In this document: positions 8,838 to 16,022 of the stretch, one piece after another
Layout of the letters: each line of letters starts with the position of its first letter
Position numbering within the stretch: position 1 is the first letter of the stretch
NCBI GenBank assembly: GCA_011523845.1
Contig: WTFV01000229.1
Span: 1-36,331, forward strand
Source of the DNA: Acidobacteriota bacterium
GTDB taxonomy: Bacteria > Acidobacteriota > Vicinamibacteria > Vicinamibacterales > UBA8438
Direction of reading: 5' to 3'
Length of the DNA: 36,331 nucleotides
Notes under the pieces: model-generated
Database searches by the model: none
What the model was told of the DNA's origin: nothing
Seen by the model: the letters and a program-made list of their open reading frames with translations, nothing else
Translations under genes and position numbers: made by a program

Positions 8838-9376
8838 AGCGGAAAGTCCAGATCGTGTTGCTGTGCGAGGACACGCAACACGAGGCCTTCGTTCGGCGGT
8901 TTCTCGAAGAGGCGGGTTGGTCCACGCGACGGTTGCGCGTCGAAAAGGCGCCCGGTGGTCGAGGTTCCGCGGAACAGTTCGTCAGGGTTCACTTTCCGAG
9001 AGAACTGGGGGCATATCGCCGGCGACGGGGAGCGGTAGCGCAGGCGTTGATCGTCATCCTGGACGGCGACAAGAAGGGAGCGCAACGGCGGCATGCCGAG
9101 CTTGACGAAGCGTGTCGAGCGAACCGGATGGATATCCGCCAACTGGATGAACGCGTCCTCGTCCTGGTGCCGACTTGGAACATCGAGACATGGATCGCCT
9201 ATCTCGGTGGACAGACTGTCGATGAAGCACGACGCGACTATCCTCGTCTGCCGCGCGCCAGGGAATGCCAGCCGCACATCGAGACACTTGCGGCGATGTG
9301 TCGGGATCGCACGTTGCGGGAACCGGCGCCACCTTCGCTGGAATCTGCTTGTGCCGAGTACATCCGGCTACCCTGA
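8834..9376 (+). CDS. Small TOPRIM-like protein paired with the ATPase
   Basis: 180 residues, starting at GTG 8834 within the 4-base GTGA overlap with the ATPase stop. The layout fits a stand-alone TOPRIM fold: Glu12 in VQIVLLCEDTQHEAF, and Asp77 and Asp79 in LIVILDGDKKG, the usual metal-binding E and DxD. A second conserved-looking motif is LVPTWNIETWIAYL. In OLD and Gabija GajA nucleases the TOPRIM nuclease domain is fused to the ATPase; in PARIS it is a separate protein. Here it is separate and small, like DUF4276/RloB-type partners. The likely role is the nuclease or effector arm of the pair. An in-frame GTG at 8825 is an alternative start. Family-level call is inferred from motifs only. 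Confidence 0.72.
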   Translation: MKRKVQIVLLCEDTQHEAFVRRFLEEAGWSTRRLRVEKAPGGRGSAEQFVRVHFPRELGAYRRRRGAVAQALIVILDGDKKGAQRRHAELDEACRANRMDIRQLDERVLVLVPTWNIETWIAYLGGQTVDEARRDYPRLPRARECQPHIETLAAMCRDRTLREPAPPSLESACAEYIRLP

Positions 9377-9391
9377 AACGGGTGTTTCAGG
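9372..9391 (+). terminator. Perfect 8-base stem-loop overlapping the TOPRIM stop codon
   Basis: CCTGAAAC, loop gggt, GTTTCAGG. The stem includes the TGA at 9374-9376. There is no T-run afterwards, so it may be a factor-independent terminator of weak type or an RNA-stabilising hairpin. Confidence 0.5.
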
Positions 9392-9434
9392 TGCGGCCGA
9401 CGGCCTGACGGACAAGGGCGTCGCGAGTGTGTAT

Positions 9435-9463
9435 GGTTTCGGGTTTCGGGTTTCGGGTTTCGG
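9435..9463. repeat. Heptamer tandem repeat (TTTCGGG)
   Basis: About four copies of tttcggg in the 99-base gap before the next gene, ending 12 bases before its start codon. It is a simple-sequence tract that could slip. Confidence 0.8.
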
Positions 9464-9475
9464 TTACAGGACAAA

Positions 9476-9916
9476 ATGGACTTGAGCCCAGCCAGAATGC
9501 CGGAATACGCCCAGGCCGTCGTCGACGGCTGGAGCGACGGCGAGCTGCTGCGGTTGCACCTGCACGAGCTGCCGCGCTCGCTGATGGGACTCGACCGGGA
9601 ACGCCGCATCGAGCTGCTCGCCGAGCGCCCGCCCATGACGGGCACGCCGTGGGACGTGCTGCTGGCCGCCATGGTCGAACACGTGTGTGAACTGCACGAC
9701 CTCGAGCCGCCGGCGTGGAGCCAGGAGCCGGAGCGCTTCCTCGACATCCCGCACTTCTTCACGACCCGTCACGACTACATCGAGACCGTGGTGTACGCGC
9801 CGGCGGCGTTCGTTCGGCACGGCGCGCTGGCGAACGCCCGCGACCTCGACGCACGGGGCGGAGAGAAACATGTCTGGATCCCTGGATCACGCCCTGATCC
9901 GACAGCTCTTCGATGA
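9476..9916 (+). CDS. Hypothetical protein, probable partner of the downstream nucleotidyltransferase
   Basis: 146 residues, no family recognised with certainty. ATG at 9476 follows AGGACAAA, a fair ribosome site. The protein is acidic and mainly helical by composition, with segments such as DGWSDGELLRLHLHELP and EPERFLDIPHFFTTRHDYIE. Its last 47 bases overlap the start of the nucleotidyltransferase gene, which has its own strong ribosome site, so the two are probably coupled. Such small-gene/nucleotidyltransferase overlaps resemble toxin-antitoxin pairs (AbiE or MNT types); the role as antitoxin or adaptor is inference. Confidence 0.72.
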   Translation: MDLSPARMPEYAQAVVDGWSDGELLRLHLHELPRSLMGLDRERRIELLAERPPMTGTPWDVLLAAMVEHVCELHDLEPPAWSQEPERFLDIPHFFTTRHDYIETVVYAPAAFVRHGALANARDLDARGGEKHVWIPGSRPDPTALR

Positions 9917-11060
9917 GCTGTCGGCAGCGCTCGAAGCGCGCGGCGTGCGGGGCCACGTCTACTTGATCGGCGGCGGCGCCATGATCACCGGCTACGGCAG
10001 AGACCGCACGACGAAGGACGTCGACGTGCGTATCGACGAAGCCAAGGACGAGGTCCTCGCCGCGGCGGCGGCCATCGGCGAGCGCCACGGGCTCGACGAG
10101 CGCTGGCTCGACCTCGGAGCGGCGCAGTTCGTGCCGCGCGGCGACGACGTCCGCGCGAAGACCATCCACAACAGCCCCGGACTGCTCGTCACCGGGGCCT
10201 CGGCCGAGCACCTGCTGGCGATGAAGGTGTTCGCGGGGCGGCGGCCGGACCTCGAAGACATCAAGCACCTGGCCGGAGTCCTCGGCATCATCAGAACCAG
10301 CGACGCGATCCGCATCTGCGAACGGGCGTACCCAGGCTGGCTGGTCATGGAGAGGACACGCAGGAACGTGGGGGACGCGATCGCCGACGCGCGCGAAGAG
10401 CGCGGCGAGCCGGTACCCGAGCTGACGCTCGAGAAGAACACGACGCTGCGCGCCGAAGGCGCCGGCAACCGCAGCTACGAGGCGATGGCCGAGGAGCGGG
10501 CCGACGGCAGCGAGACGCTGCACGTGACCGTGCGCGACCCCGAGGCGCCGGATCACGACGAGCAGCGGCCGGTCCGGCGGATCTACGGCGCGCCGGGTCC
10601 GATCCGCACGCTCGCGGGCGCCAACGCGGCGGTCAACGCCTACGAGCGGCAGGCGCGCACCCGGGACGGGATGGCGCCAATGGAAACGCCCGTCGAACTC
10701 GAGCCGATCGAGGTGTTGAGAGCCGAGGGCGAGCGCGGCCGCCGCTACCGCGCCGAGTGGATCCGGTGCGTCGCAGCCGGCGACCGGCTCGACGTGAGCG
10801 TAACCGACCCGTCAAGCGCCGACGAGGAGCAGGGCGCCCGCGAGCGCGTGCTGCAGCGGACGAGCGGCGACGGCGTCGTACGCAGCATCGAGCAGGCGAA
10901 CGAGGTCATCAACCGCTTCGAGCAAGAGGCCGCCGGCCAGGGCTGGCCGGGCATGGAGGACCGCAAGCCCCTGCGAACGGGCGGCGACCCGGCAGTGCGG
11001 GTGCCGAGCGAACGACCGCCAGGACCCGGCGGGCCAACACCCGAGCGCCGCCGGGACTGA
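9870..11060 (+). CDS. Nucleotidyltransferase (DUF6036-like) with two C-terminal repeat modules
   Basis: 396 residues. The N-terminal part (about 1-170) is a DNA polymerase-beta-fold nucleotidyltransferase: IGGGAMITGYGRDRTTKDVD carries the GG and the TxDxD metal-binding motif, followed by a helical region (LLVTGASAEHLLAMKVFAGR). Such enzymes add nucleotides or NMP groups to proteins or RNA and are often toxins. After about residue 185 come two copies of an 80-90 residue module, the first from near 187 (LRAEGAGNRSYEA) and the second from near 277 (LRAEGERGRRYRAEW), each ending in an N-A-x-N/Y-E-R-helix. ATG 9870 is preceded by GGAGAG at a good distance and overlaps the upstream gene. Target and activity are unknown. 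Confidence 0.75.
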   Translation: MSGSLDHALIRQLFDELSAALEARGVRGHVYLIGGGAMITGYGRDRTTKDVDVRIDEAKDEVLAAAAAIGERHGLDERWLDLGAAQFVPRGDDVRAKTIHNSPGLLVTGASAEHLLAMKVFAGRRPDLEDIKHLAGVLGIIRTSDAIRICERAYPGWLVMERTRRNVGDAIADAREERGEPVPELTLEKNTTLRAEGAGNRSYEAMAEERADGSETLHVTVRDPEAPDHDEQRPVRRIYGAPGPIRTLAGANAAVNAYERQARTRDGMAPMETPVELEPIEVLRAEGERGRRYRAEWIRCVAAGDRLDVSVTDPSSADEEQGARERVLQRTSGDGVVRSIEQANEVINRFEQEAAGQGWPGMEDRKPLRTGGDPAVRVPSERPPGPGGPTPERRRD

Positions 11061-11098
11061 ACCCGTATTCCAGATCTCCGCATCGACGTTCCTTCCAG

Positions 11099-11353
11099 CA
11101 TCGAAGCAAGTGGCGTGCCATCAGGAGCACGAAGGTGCTCGCCACCAGGGGGAAGCGGAATGGAGCCGGCCCATGTTCAAGATAGCACGCCATGTCGTCA
11201 GGATACCGTGGGCGTTCTCCGCGCTCGCCACGCCAGTCCGTAGCTGCGGGCGCCGAGGCGGACCCTCCGTTGCACCCGGGCGTAGAGCAGCGAGGCGAGG
11301 TTCAGCCCGCGCCCGAGCGGGCGCCGAGGCGGACCTCCGTCGCACCCGGGCGT
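11099..11353. repeat. Dispersed intergenic element, copy 1
   Basis: About 200 bases here match 17965-18168 closely: shared blocks include catcgaagcaagtggcgtgc at the left end and cccatgttcaagatagcacg in the middle. The right part (gcgggcgccgaggcggac with ctccgt and cacccgggcgt) is duplicated in tandem, at 11246-11283 and 11317-11353. On the minus strand both copies can be read as YLEHGP, then GGEH, then PDGTPLASM, but copy 1 needs a frame change, so it is not an intact gene. The right end carries an extended -10 (TGCTACGCT, ending 11361) just before the small membrane gene at 11381. Confidence 0.72.
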
Positions 11354-11380
11354 GCTACGCTGAGGATTGCAGGTTCCGGA

Positions 11381-11641
11381 ATGGATGCTACCGCCTGGAC
11401 GGTCGTCGGCGCCGCCGTCGCGATCCTCGTCGCGATCGGTGCGTCCTTTCGGAGTCTGCGGGACGAGATGCGCGCCCAGGGCAAGGACCTGCACGCGCGA
11501 ATCGACGCCCAGGGCGAGGACCTGCGCAAGCGCATCGACGCACAGAGCGAGCAGATGGGCCTGCTCCGCGAACGAATGGCGCACCTCGAAGGCCTGCTCG
11601 ACGGCCTGCGCGAGGCGATCGCCGGGAAGCGGGTGGCATAG
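11381..11641 (+). CDS. Small single-pass membrane coiled-coil protein
   Basis: 86 residues: an N-terminal hydrophobic helix (ATAWTVVGAAVAILVAIGA, about 3-21) followed by a charged coiled coil with repeating RIDAQGEDLRKRIDAQSEQM and LRERMAHLEGLLDGLREAI. The Met start at 11381 lies 20 bases after the extended -10 TGCTACGCT, with AGG of GCAGGTTCCGGA as a weak ribosome site. It is the first of several such proteins in this window (see 15348, 17569, 24506, 26109 and the N-terminus of 13784). Function is unknown; the architecture suggests an oligomeric membrane-anchored adaptor. Confidence 0.68.
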   Translation: MDATAWTVVGAAVAILVAIGASFRSLRDEMRAQGKDLHARIDAQGEDLRKRIDAQSEQMGLLRERMAHLEGLLDGLREAIAGKRVA

Positions 11642-11732
11642 AAGGGAGTCACGGGCTGCCCCGTGCTCCGTGCAGTCGATCGTGGGGAAGAACGCGACAC
11701 GGACGACACCGGCCGCGGGCGCGCCGAAGACC

Positions 11733-12767
11733 ATGATCCTGGTGGCCGGCATGCACCGCAGCGGCACCTCCGCGCTGGCCCGCGTGCTGGCCCTGGCCGG
11801 CTGCGATCTGCCGAAGACGCTGGTCGCCCCCCAGGCGGACAACGTCACCGGATTCTGGGAGTCGCAGGCGCTGTCGGACCTGAACGAGGAGATCCTGGTG
11901 TCGTCGGGGTCCTCGCACCTCGACTGGCGGCCGTTCGACCGGGGCTGGTACCAGTCCCCCGCCGCGGCCGGGTTCCGCGACCGCGCCCGGGAGGCGCTGC
12001 GGCGGGAGTTCGGCGACGCCCGGTTGCTCGTCCTGAAGGACCCGCGCGTCTGCCGCCTGCCGGCATTCTGGCTCGACGCCGCCGCCGCGTTCGGCGCGCG
12101 GCCGCTGGTGGTCTCCCCCATCCGCAACCCGCTCGACGTCGCCGCGTCGCTGGCGAAGCGCAACCGGATCGATCCGTTCGTGGCCTACCTGGCCTGGCTG
12201 CGCCACGTCCTCGACGCCGAGGTCGGCTCGCGCGGCCTGCCCCGCAGCCACGTCCGCTACGAGGACTTGCTCGCCGACGCGCACGCCTGCGTCGACCGCA
12301 TCGGCCGCGATCTGGACGTCGCGTGGCCGCGGGCGTCGAGCCCGGAGATGAAGAAGGACATCGACGCCTTTCTCTCCCCGGCGCTGCGCCACCACCGGAG
12401 CGACGACGCCAGGCTGCTGTCGAACCCGCGCATCCCGGCGTGGGTCCGGACCGCCTTCGCCATCCTCGACGGCTGGACCCGGAACGGGGAGCGGCAGGCG
12501 GACCGCGCCGCGCTCGACCGGATCCGGGCGGCCCTCGACGAGGCGACGCCCGCGTTCAGCCGCATCGTGGCGGCCAGCCGCCGCGACCTGTACCGCCGGA
12601 TGGCCGAGCGCGACGACGCGCGACGCGACCTGCACGAGCGCGACCAGCGCATCGCGGCGCTGGAGGCCGAGCGCGACACGTTGCGGCAGGCGGTCGAGGA
12701 GCGCAACCAGCGCATCGCGGCGCTGGAGGCCGAGCGCGACGCCGCCCGCGTGGCCGTCCCGACCTGA
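11733..12767 (+). CDS. Sulfotransferase with C-terminal coiled coil
   Basis: 344 residues from ATG 11733. The PAPS-binding loop is canonical (ILVAGMHRSGTSALARVL), followed by GFWESQALSDLNEEIL, LLVLKDPRVCRLPAFW and the 3'-phosphate site SPIRNPLDVAASL. It would move sulfate from PAPS to a glycan or other hydroxyl acceptor. The C-terminal 55 residues form a coiled coil with a repeated QRIAALEAERD. It is a clear paralogue of the N-terminal domain of the giant protein (the same SPIRNPLDV, WLRHVLDAE and coiled-coil ending), but here all the loop residues are kept. GTG starts at 11670 and 11682 are in frame and would add 17-21 residues with no family similarity. A methyltransferase follows 53 bases downstream. 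Confidence 0.85.
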   Translation: MILVAGMHRSGTSALARVLALAGCDLPKTLVAPQADNVTGFWESQALSDLNEEILVSSGSSHLDWRPFDRGWYQSPAAAGFRDRAREALRREFGDARLLVLKDPRVCRLPAFWLDAAAAFGARPLVVSPIRNPLDVAASLAKRNRIDPFVAYLAWLRHVLDAEVGSRGLPRSHVRYEDLLADAHACVDRIGRDLDVAWPRASSPEMKKDIDAFLSPALRHHRSDDARLLSNPRIPAWVRTAFAILDGWTRNGERQADRAALDRIRAALDEATPAFSRIVAASRRDLYRRMAERDDARRDLHERDQRIAALEAERDTLRQAVEERNQRIAALEAERDAARVAVPT

Positions 12768-12820
12768 CGACCCGCCGCGGCGGCTCCACGCACCCGCAAG
12801 TCGGCATAGAGTACGGGGCG

Positions 12821-13405
12821 ATGGCCGCGCAGACCGAAACCGCAACGCGCCGCACCGTGCTCCACGTCGGCTGCGGCGCCCCCAATCCGAACAAGCTCCA
12901 TCCGACGTTCCGCGGCGACGGCTGGAAGGAGGTCCGGCTGGACATCGACCCCGACGTGAAGCCCGACATCGTGGCCGACATCGTGGACCTGTCGCCCGTG
13001 CCGGCGGCGTCGGTCGACGCGGTCTGGTCGTCGCACAACGTCGAGCATCTCTACGCCCACCAGGTCCCGACGGCCCTGGGCGAGTTCCACCGCGTGCTGA
13101 AGCCGGGCGGGCTCGCGCTCATCACGCTGCCGGATCTGCAGACCGTCTGCCGCTACATCGCCGAGGGCAAGCTGGAGGAGGTCCTGTACCAGTCGCCGGC
13201 GGGGCCGATCCACCCGATCGACGTCGTCTACGGCCATCGCGCGTCCATCGGCCGCGGCAATCGATTCATGGCGCACCGGACCGGCTTCACGGCCAAGACC
13301 CTGGGCGCGAAGCTGGTCCGCGCCGGCTTCCGCCCCGTCCGGGTCCGGCGCAAGGGCTTCGACCTGTGGGCGGTGGGCCACAAGCCGGCCGGCGACCCGG
13401 GCTGA
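12821..13405 (+). CDS. SAM-dependent class I methyltransferase
   Basis: 194 residues. Motif I is TVLHVGCGAPNPNKLHPTF, then an acidic strand end VRLDIDPDVKPDI for the SAM ribose, VDAVWSSHNVEHLY as motif II region, and the Methyltransf_11-type FHRVLKPGGLALITLPDL. It would methylate a sugar or other small acceptor; the context with the sulfotransferase 53 bases upstream suggests glycan decoration. ATG 12821 is chosen because the glycine-rich motif starts 15 residues later; the ribosome site is weak (GGGGCG). A 69-base piece of this gene (13207-13275) is duplicated at 15698. Confidence 0.85.
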   Translation: MAAQTETATRRTVLHVGCGAPNPNKLHPTFRGDGWKEVRLDIDPDVKPDIVADIVDLSPVPAASVDAVWSSHNVEHLYAHQVPTALGEFHRVLKPGGLALITLPDLQTVCRYIAEGKLEEVLYQSPAGPIHPIDVVYGHRASIGRGNRFMAHRTGFTAKTLGAKLVRAGFRPVRVRRKGFDLWAVGHKPAGDPG

Positions 13406-13412
13406 TGCGCGC

Positions 13413-13462
13413 GAAGACGAGCGCGGCGCGTGGAGACTGCCACCGGCGCCTCCGTCGTCTTC
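13413..13462 (+). terminator. Stem-loop downstream of the methyltransferase
   Basis: Outer arms gaagacga and tcgtcttc are perfect; inner arms gcgcgtgg and ccaccggcgc pair with one mismatch. It starts 8 bases after the stop codon but has no T-run. From 13463 to 13783 no gene is seen; the stretch is locally less GC-rich and holds an extended -10 (TGGTACGCT, ending 13560). Confidence 0.45.
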
Positions 13463-13783
13463 GTGGCAATTCCCCGCCGGGAATGGTCCCGTTTACGGCT
13501 GTGAAATCCATAACAAGCACATTCGCTCCGTCGAGCATTTACGCCAAGCCGTGGTACGCTGCTGATCTTGACCAGTGGCGGCGTAAGCCTGACCGCGGGT
13601 GCTGCCGGTGCGTCTGCGACTGTTCCGCCGAGTCGGTGAACTCGTAAGGATGATCCGGTGCGGCCGGCGGCGGAGCTTGGCGCCGAATCCGGGAGCAAGG
13701 CAGGCGAGCGAGGAACTGCTCTTGGCCGGTCATTCTGTCGGAAACGACATAAGACCCGAGGGGAAAGGCGAGGCACGCGCACG

Positions 13784-14782
13784 ATGAGCAGCGACACGGA
13801 GGCGATCATCGGGACCATCGTCGGAACCGGTGTCGTGGGCGCCGGCCTGCTAGCCGGCTTCATGTACGTGCTGATTGGTGGCGTGAATACCCGCATCGAC
13901 GACGTGAACGACAGGATCGGCGGCCTGGACGACCGCATCGGGGATGTCGAAAGCTGGACCAGGGAGCACCTGACCGGCCACCCGAGGAACGCCGGAACCT
14001 TGGTAGGGCGGGTTGGCAGCAACGGCTCGGAGAACTTGGTGCTGGACCTGCCGTTCGACGAGGAGATGAGGATCGTAGCGGGCGGTGGGTCACTGGAAGG
14101 GCGTGGCGATACGGGTCGGCTGGACTACGCCACTATGTTTGCGCGCGGAGACCCCAGCGAACAGAACACTCGCGGGGTTATGTACGCGACGGGACGGGGT
14201 GTCCTGCAGGACGATGAGAGAGCTCTCAGCCTGTTCGTCCGCGCGGCTGAACGCGGGAGCGAGCACGCGCAGAACAATCTCGCCGTCATGTACGCGATGG
14301 GACGGGGCGTCCCGCAGATGGATCGGGAAGCTCTCAGGGAGTTGCGCCGCGCGGCGGAGCAGGAAAGCGCCCGCGCGCAGAACAATCTCGGCGTCATGTA
14401 CGCCAACGGGCGAGGCGTCCGGCAGGACGACCGAGAAGCCGTCCGCTGGTTCCGTCTCGCGGCGAAGCAGGACGATGCGAGCGCGCAGAACAATCTCGGC
14501 GTCATGTACGCCGACGGGCGAGGCGTCCTGCGAGCTGCCGGAGAAGCCGTCAAGTGGTTCCGTCTCGCGGCGGAGCAGGGAAACGCGAGCGCGCAGAACA
14601 ATCTCGGCATCATGTACGCCAACGGGCGGGGCGTCCCGCGTGACTACGTTGCCGCGCACAAATGGCTGAATCTTGCAGGGACACGAGAGGTCGAGAACGC
14701 GCGCCAGCTACGGGACGCTCTGGCCGACGTCATGAGCGCCGAGGAAATCGCAGCCGCACAGGAGGCTGCTCGGGAGAGATGA
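13784..14782 (+). CDS. Membrane-anchored Sel1-repeat protein
   Basis: 332 residues. An N-terminal membrane helix (IIGTIVGTGVVGAGLLAGFM, about 9-28) is followed by a short coiled coil (RIDDVNDRIGGLDDRIGDVE), a linker, then about five Sel1/TPR-like repeats of 36 residues from residue 128 to about 305, each with a core like AQNNLGVMYANGRGV. At DNA level the repeats form near-identical 108-base units. Sel1 proteins act as protein-interaction scaffolds in signalling or envelope complexes. ATG 13784 follows GAGGGGAAAGGCGAGG. The N-terminal module matches the small coiled-coil proteins of this window (compare RIDDLNGRMDD at 24506), so this looks like that module fused to a Sel1 array. Confidence 0.83.
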   Translation: MSSDTEAIIGTIVGTGVVGAGLLAGFMYVLIGGVNTRIDDVNDRIGGLDDRIGDVESWTREHLTGHPRNAGTLVGRVGSNGSENLVLDLPFDEEMRIVAGGGSLEGRGDTGRLDYATMFARGDPSEQNTRGVMYATGRGVLQDDERALSLFVRAAERGSEHAQNNLAVMYAMGRGVPQMDREALRELRRAAEQESARAQNNLGVMYANGRGVRQDDREAVRWFRLAAKQDDASAQNNLGVMYADGRGVLRAAGEAVKWFRLAAEQGNASAQNNLGIMYANGRGVPRDYVAAHKWLNLAGTREVENARQLRDALADVMSAEEIAAAQEAARER

Positions 14783-14807
14783 CGGCACGTTCGGCGTGCG
14801 ACCGCAG

Positions 14808-14892
14808 CCGGACGACGTGCGGCGGAAGGCCCACCGCTACGCGCAGGAGGTCTTCGTCCGGTTCGGACTCGATAGCGGATCCGGCCCGACCC
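14808..14892 (+). pseudogene. Duplicated 85-base fragment of the giant gene's 3' region
   Basis: Nearly identical to 7110-7194 (about five mismatches). In the open frame it gives PDDVRRKAHRYAQEVFVRF and then GLDSGSGPT, matching the GT2 tail of the giant protein. The match ends abruptly at accc, where a sulfotransferase fragment begins in another frame. It is not an independent gene. Confidence 0.8.
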
Positions 14893-15273
14893 GCTGTGGC
14901 TGGCCCTGCTCGCCGAGCCGTTCCGGCTGCGACGGCGCGAGGACGCGACGCACGTCGACTCGCACCTGCGCCGGCATTCCTACCGCCGGCGCGGCCTCTA
15001 CAGCGTGCAGCTCCGCAACCTGTTCCGCCACTTCGACCGCGACCGGATCCTCGTCCTCCGCTCCGAGGACCTCCTGCGCGACCACGACGCGGTCCTGCGG
15101 CAGGTCTTCGCTTTCCTCGGGGTCTCGGAGGACATTCGAATCCCGCCCCGGATCGTCTACGCGGGCGACCGCGGCGGCCGGCGGCACCGGGTGGTCGCCT
15201 GGCGCTGCTCGGACTGTCCTACCTCGCCGAGCGGCGCCGGCTGCAGCGCCTGCTGCTGCGCGATTCGATCTGA
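14893..15273 (+). pseudogene. C-terminal fragment of a sulfotransferase gene (frameshifted)
   Basis: The reading PLWLALLAEPFRLRRRE, then YRRRGLYSVQLRNLFRHF, LVLRSEDLLRDHDAVLRQVF and AFLGVSEDIRIP is the C-terminal half of a sulfotransferase. After about RGGRRHR (near 15185) the family ending continues in another frame (LALLGLSYLAERRRLQRLLL, stop 15271-15273), so there is also a frameshift. It lacks the PAPS loop; the N-terminal part of a compatible protein lies at 7421-7577. About 80-100 central residues are absent from both. The 3' end (15252-15293) is copied at 15767-15808. Confidence 0.72.
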
Positions 15274-15311
15274 CGGGGCGACCCGTTCGCGTGCACACCC
15301 ACCGAGCAGGG

Positions 15312-15355
15312 GTGCTTGACGATCAGCAGCTCGGCATCGGCGGAACGTCAAGCAC
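15312..15355. repeat. Perfect 10-base inverted repeat around the stop of the small coiled-coil gene
   Basis: GTGCTTGACG at 15312-15321 and its complement CGTCAAGCAC at 15346-15355, 24 bases apart. The right arm includes the stop codon of the minus-strand gene ending at 15348. It could be a terminator for that gene or a protein-binding site. Confidence 0.55.
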
Positions 15356-15587
15356 TGCGCGTATCCACCTTCCCTCGGAGAAACCCAACGTCCTCCCGGA
15401 GAGAAGCGATGTCGTTGGCAACATCCTTCAAGGTCTTGTCCATCGCCTGGTGATCGTCGCGCAACTGCGCAACGGCCGTATTCAGTGCGCGCACTGACAT
15501 CGTGGCCCAGACCAGCAACCCGCCGACGAGGTACGGAACCAGCGCCCCGTCTTGCGTCAGGCCAAGCAACCGTACGACTTCACCCAT
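15348..15587 (-). CDS. Small single-pass membrane coiled-coil protein
   Basis: 79 residues: a membrane helix at about 17-32 (LVPYLVGGLLVWATMS) after a short N-terminal segment, then a hydrophilic coiled coil (LRDDHQAMDKTLKDVANDIA, SLREDVGFLRGKVD). ATG at 15585-15587 follows GGGGACGAA, a good ribosome site. It stands alone on the minus strand, flanked by gene fragments on both sides. Same architecture as the 11381, 17569, 24506 and 26109 proteins but different sequence. No function known. Confidence 0.62.
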   Translation of the reverse strand: MGEVVRLLGLTQDGALVPYLVGGLLVWATMSVRALNTAVAQLRDDHQAMDKTLKDVANDIASLREDVGFLRGKVDTRSA

Positions 15588-15697
15588 TTCGTCCCCGCCG
15601 TCCCCGCATGCTCCTTGGAGTTTACCACCCGCCCCGGCCCTTCGGCCCCGTCAGCTTGAGAAGTCGCACGTCAGGGTGCATGATTCCCGACCGACGA

Positions 15698-15808
15698 GAT
15701 CCACCCGATCGACGTCGTCTACGGCCGTCGCGCGTCCATCGGCCGCGGCAATCGATTCATGGCGCAGCTGCTGCGCGATTCGATCTGACGGACGACCCGT
15801 TCGCGTGG
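15698..15808 (+). pseudogene. Mosaic of two gene fragments (methyltransferase + sulfotransferase end)
   Basis: 15698-15766 is a copy of 13207-13275 from inside the methyltransferase gene with one mismatch. It is joined directly to 15767-15808, a copy of 15252-15293 from the end of the broken sulfotransferase. No reading frame is restored. The remaining DNA from 15588 to 15856 shows no gene. Confidence 0.8.
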
Positions 15809-15856
15809 ACCTGCCCGAACCGCCCGCGGACCAACCGGTCGGCCAGCGGGTAGTGT

Positions 15857-15973
15857 CTACCGCACCGGCAACGCTTCCTCGAAGACCGCGGTGATCCGTG
15901 ACAGAACGGCCGGCGCATCCTCGACGGTCTGGTCGCCCGCAAGCACGGGAGCCTGAAGGTGGTCGAAATTCAT
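15857..15973 (-). CDS. Possible 38-residue protein, divergent from the ATPase
   Basis: An open frame from ATG 15971-15973 to TAG at 15857, beginning MNFDHLQAPVLAGDQTVED and ending AVFEEALPVR. It is too short to be sure of, has no recognisable family and no clear ribosome site, but the codon pattern looks coding and it is divergent from the ATPase gene across the AT-rich promoter-like region. It may be a remnant of a longer gene. Confidence 0.25.
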   Translation of the reverse strand: MNFDHLQAPVLAGDQTVEDAPAVLSRITAVFEEALPVR

Positions 15974-15982
15974 AGGCCGGAC

Positions 15983-16010
15983 TAAAATTAGTGCAAGGGG
16001 TTAGTGCAGG
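15983..16010 (+). promoter_or_regulatory. Candidate -10 and direct repeat upstream of the ATPase
   Basis: TAAAAT (15983-15988) is a good -10 in a short AT-rich stretch. It overlaps a direct repeat, TTAGTGCAAGG (15988) and TTAGTGCAGG (16001), spaced 13 bases apart, which would suit binding of a repressor. The second copy ends 12 bases before the ATG. No strong -35 seen. Confidence 0.4.
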
Positions 16011-16022
16011 TAAACACCGCTC

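Noticed and set aside
9435..9463. Telomere-like GGGTTTC repeat
   Set aside because: Too short and internal to the sequence; a simple tandem tract is enough explanation.
14270..14640. 108-base spaced repeats
   Set aside because: They are in-frame Sel1 repeats, not mobile or CRISPR repeats.
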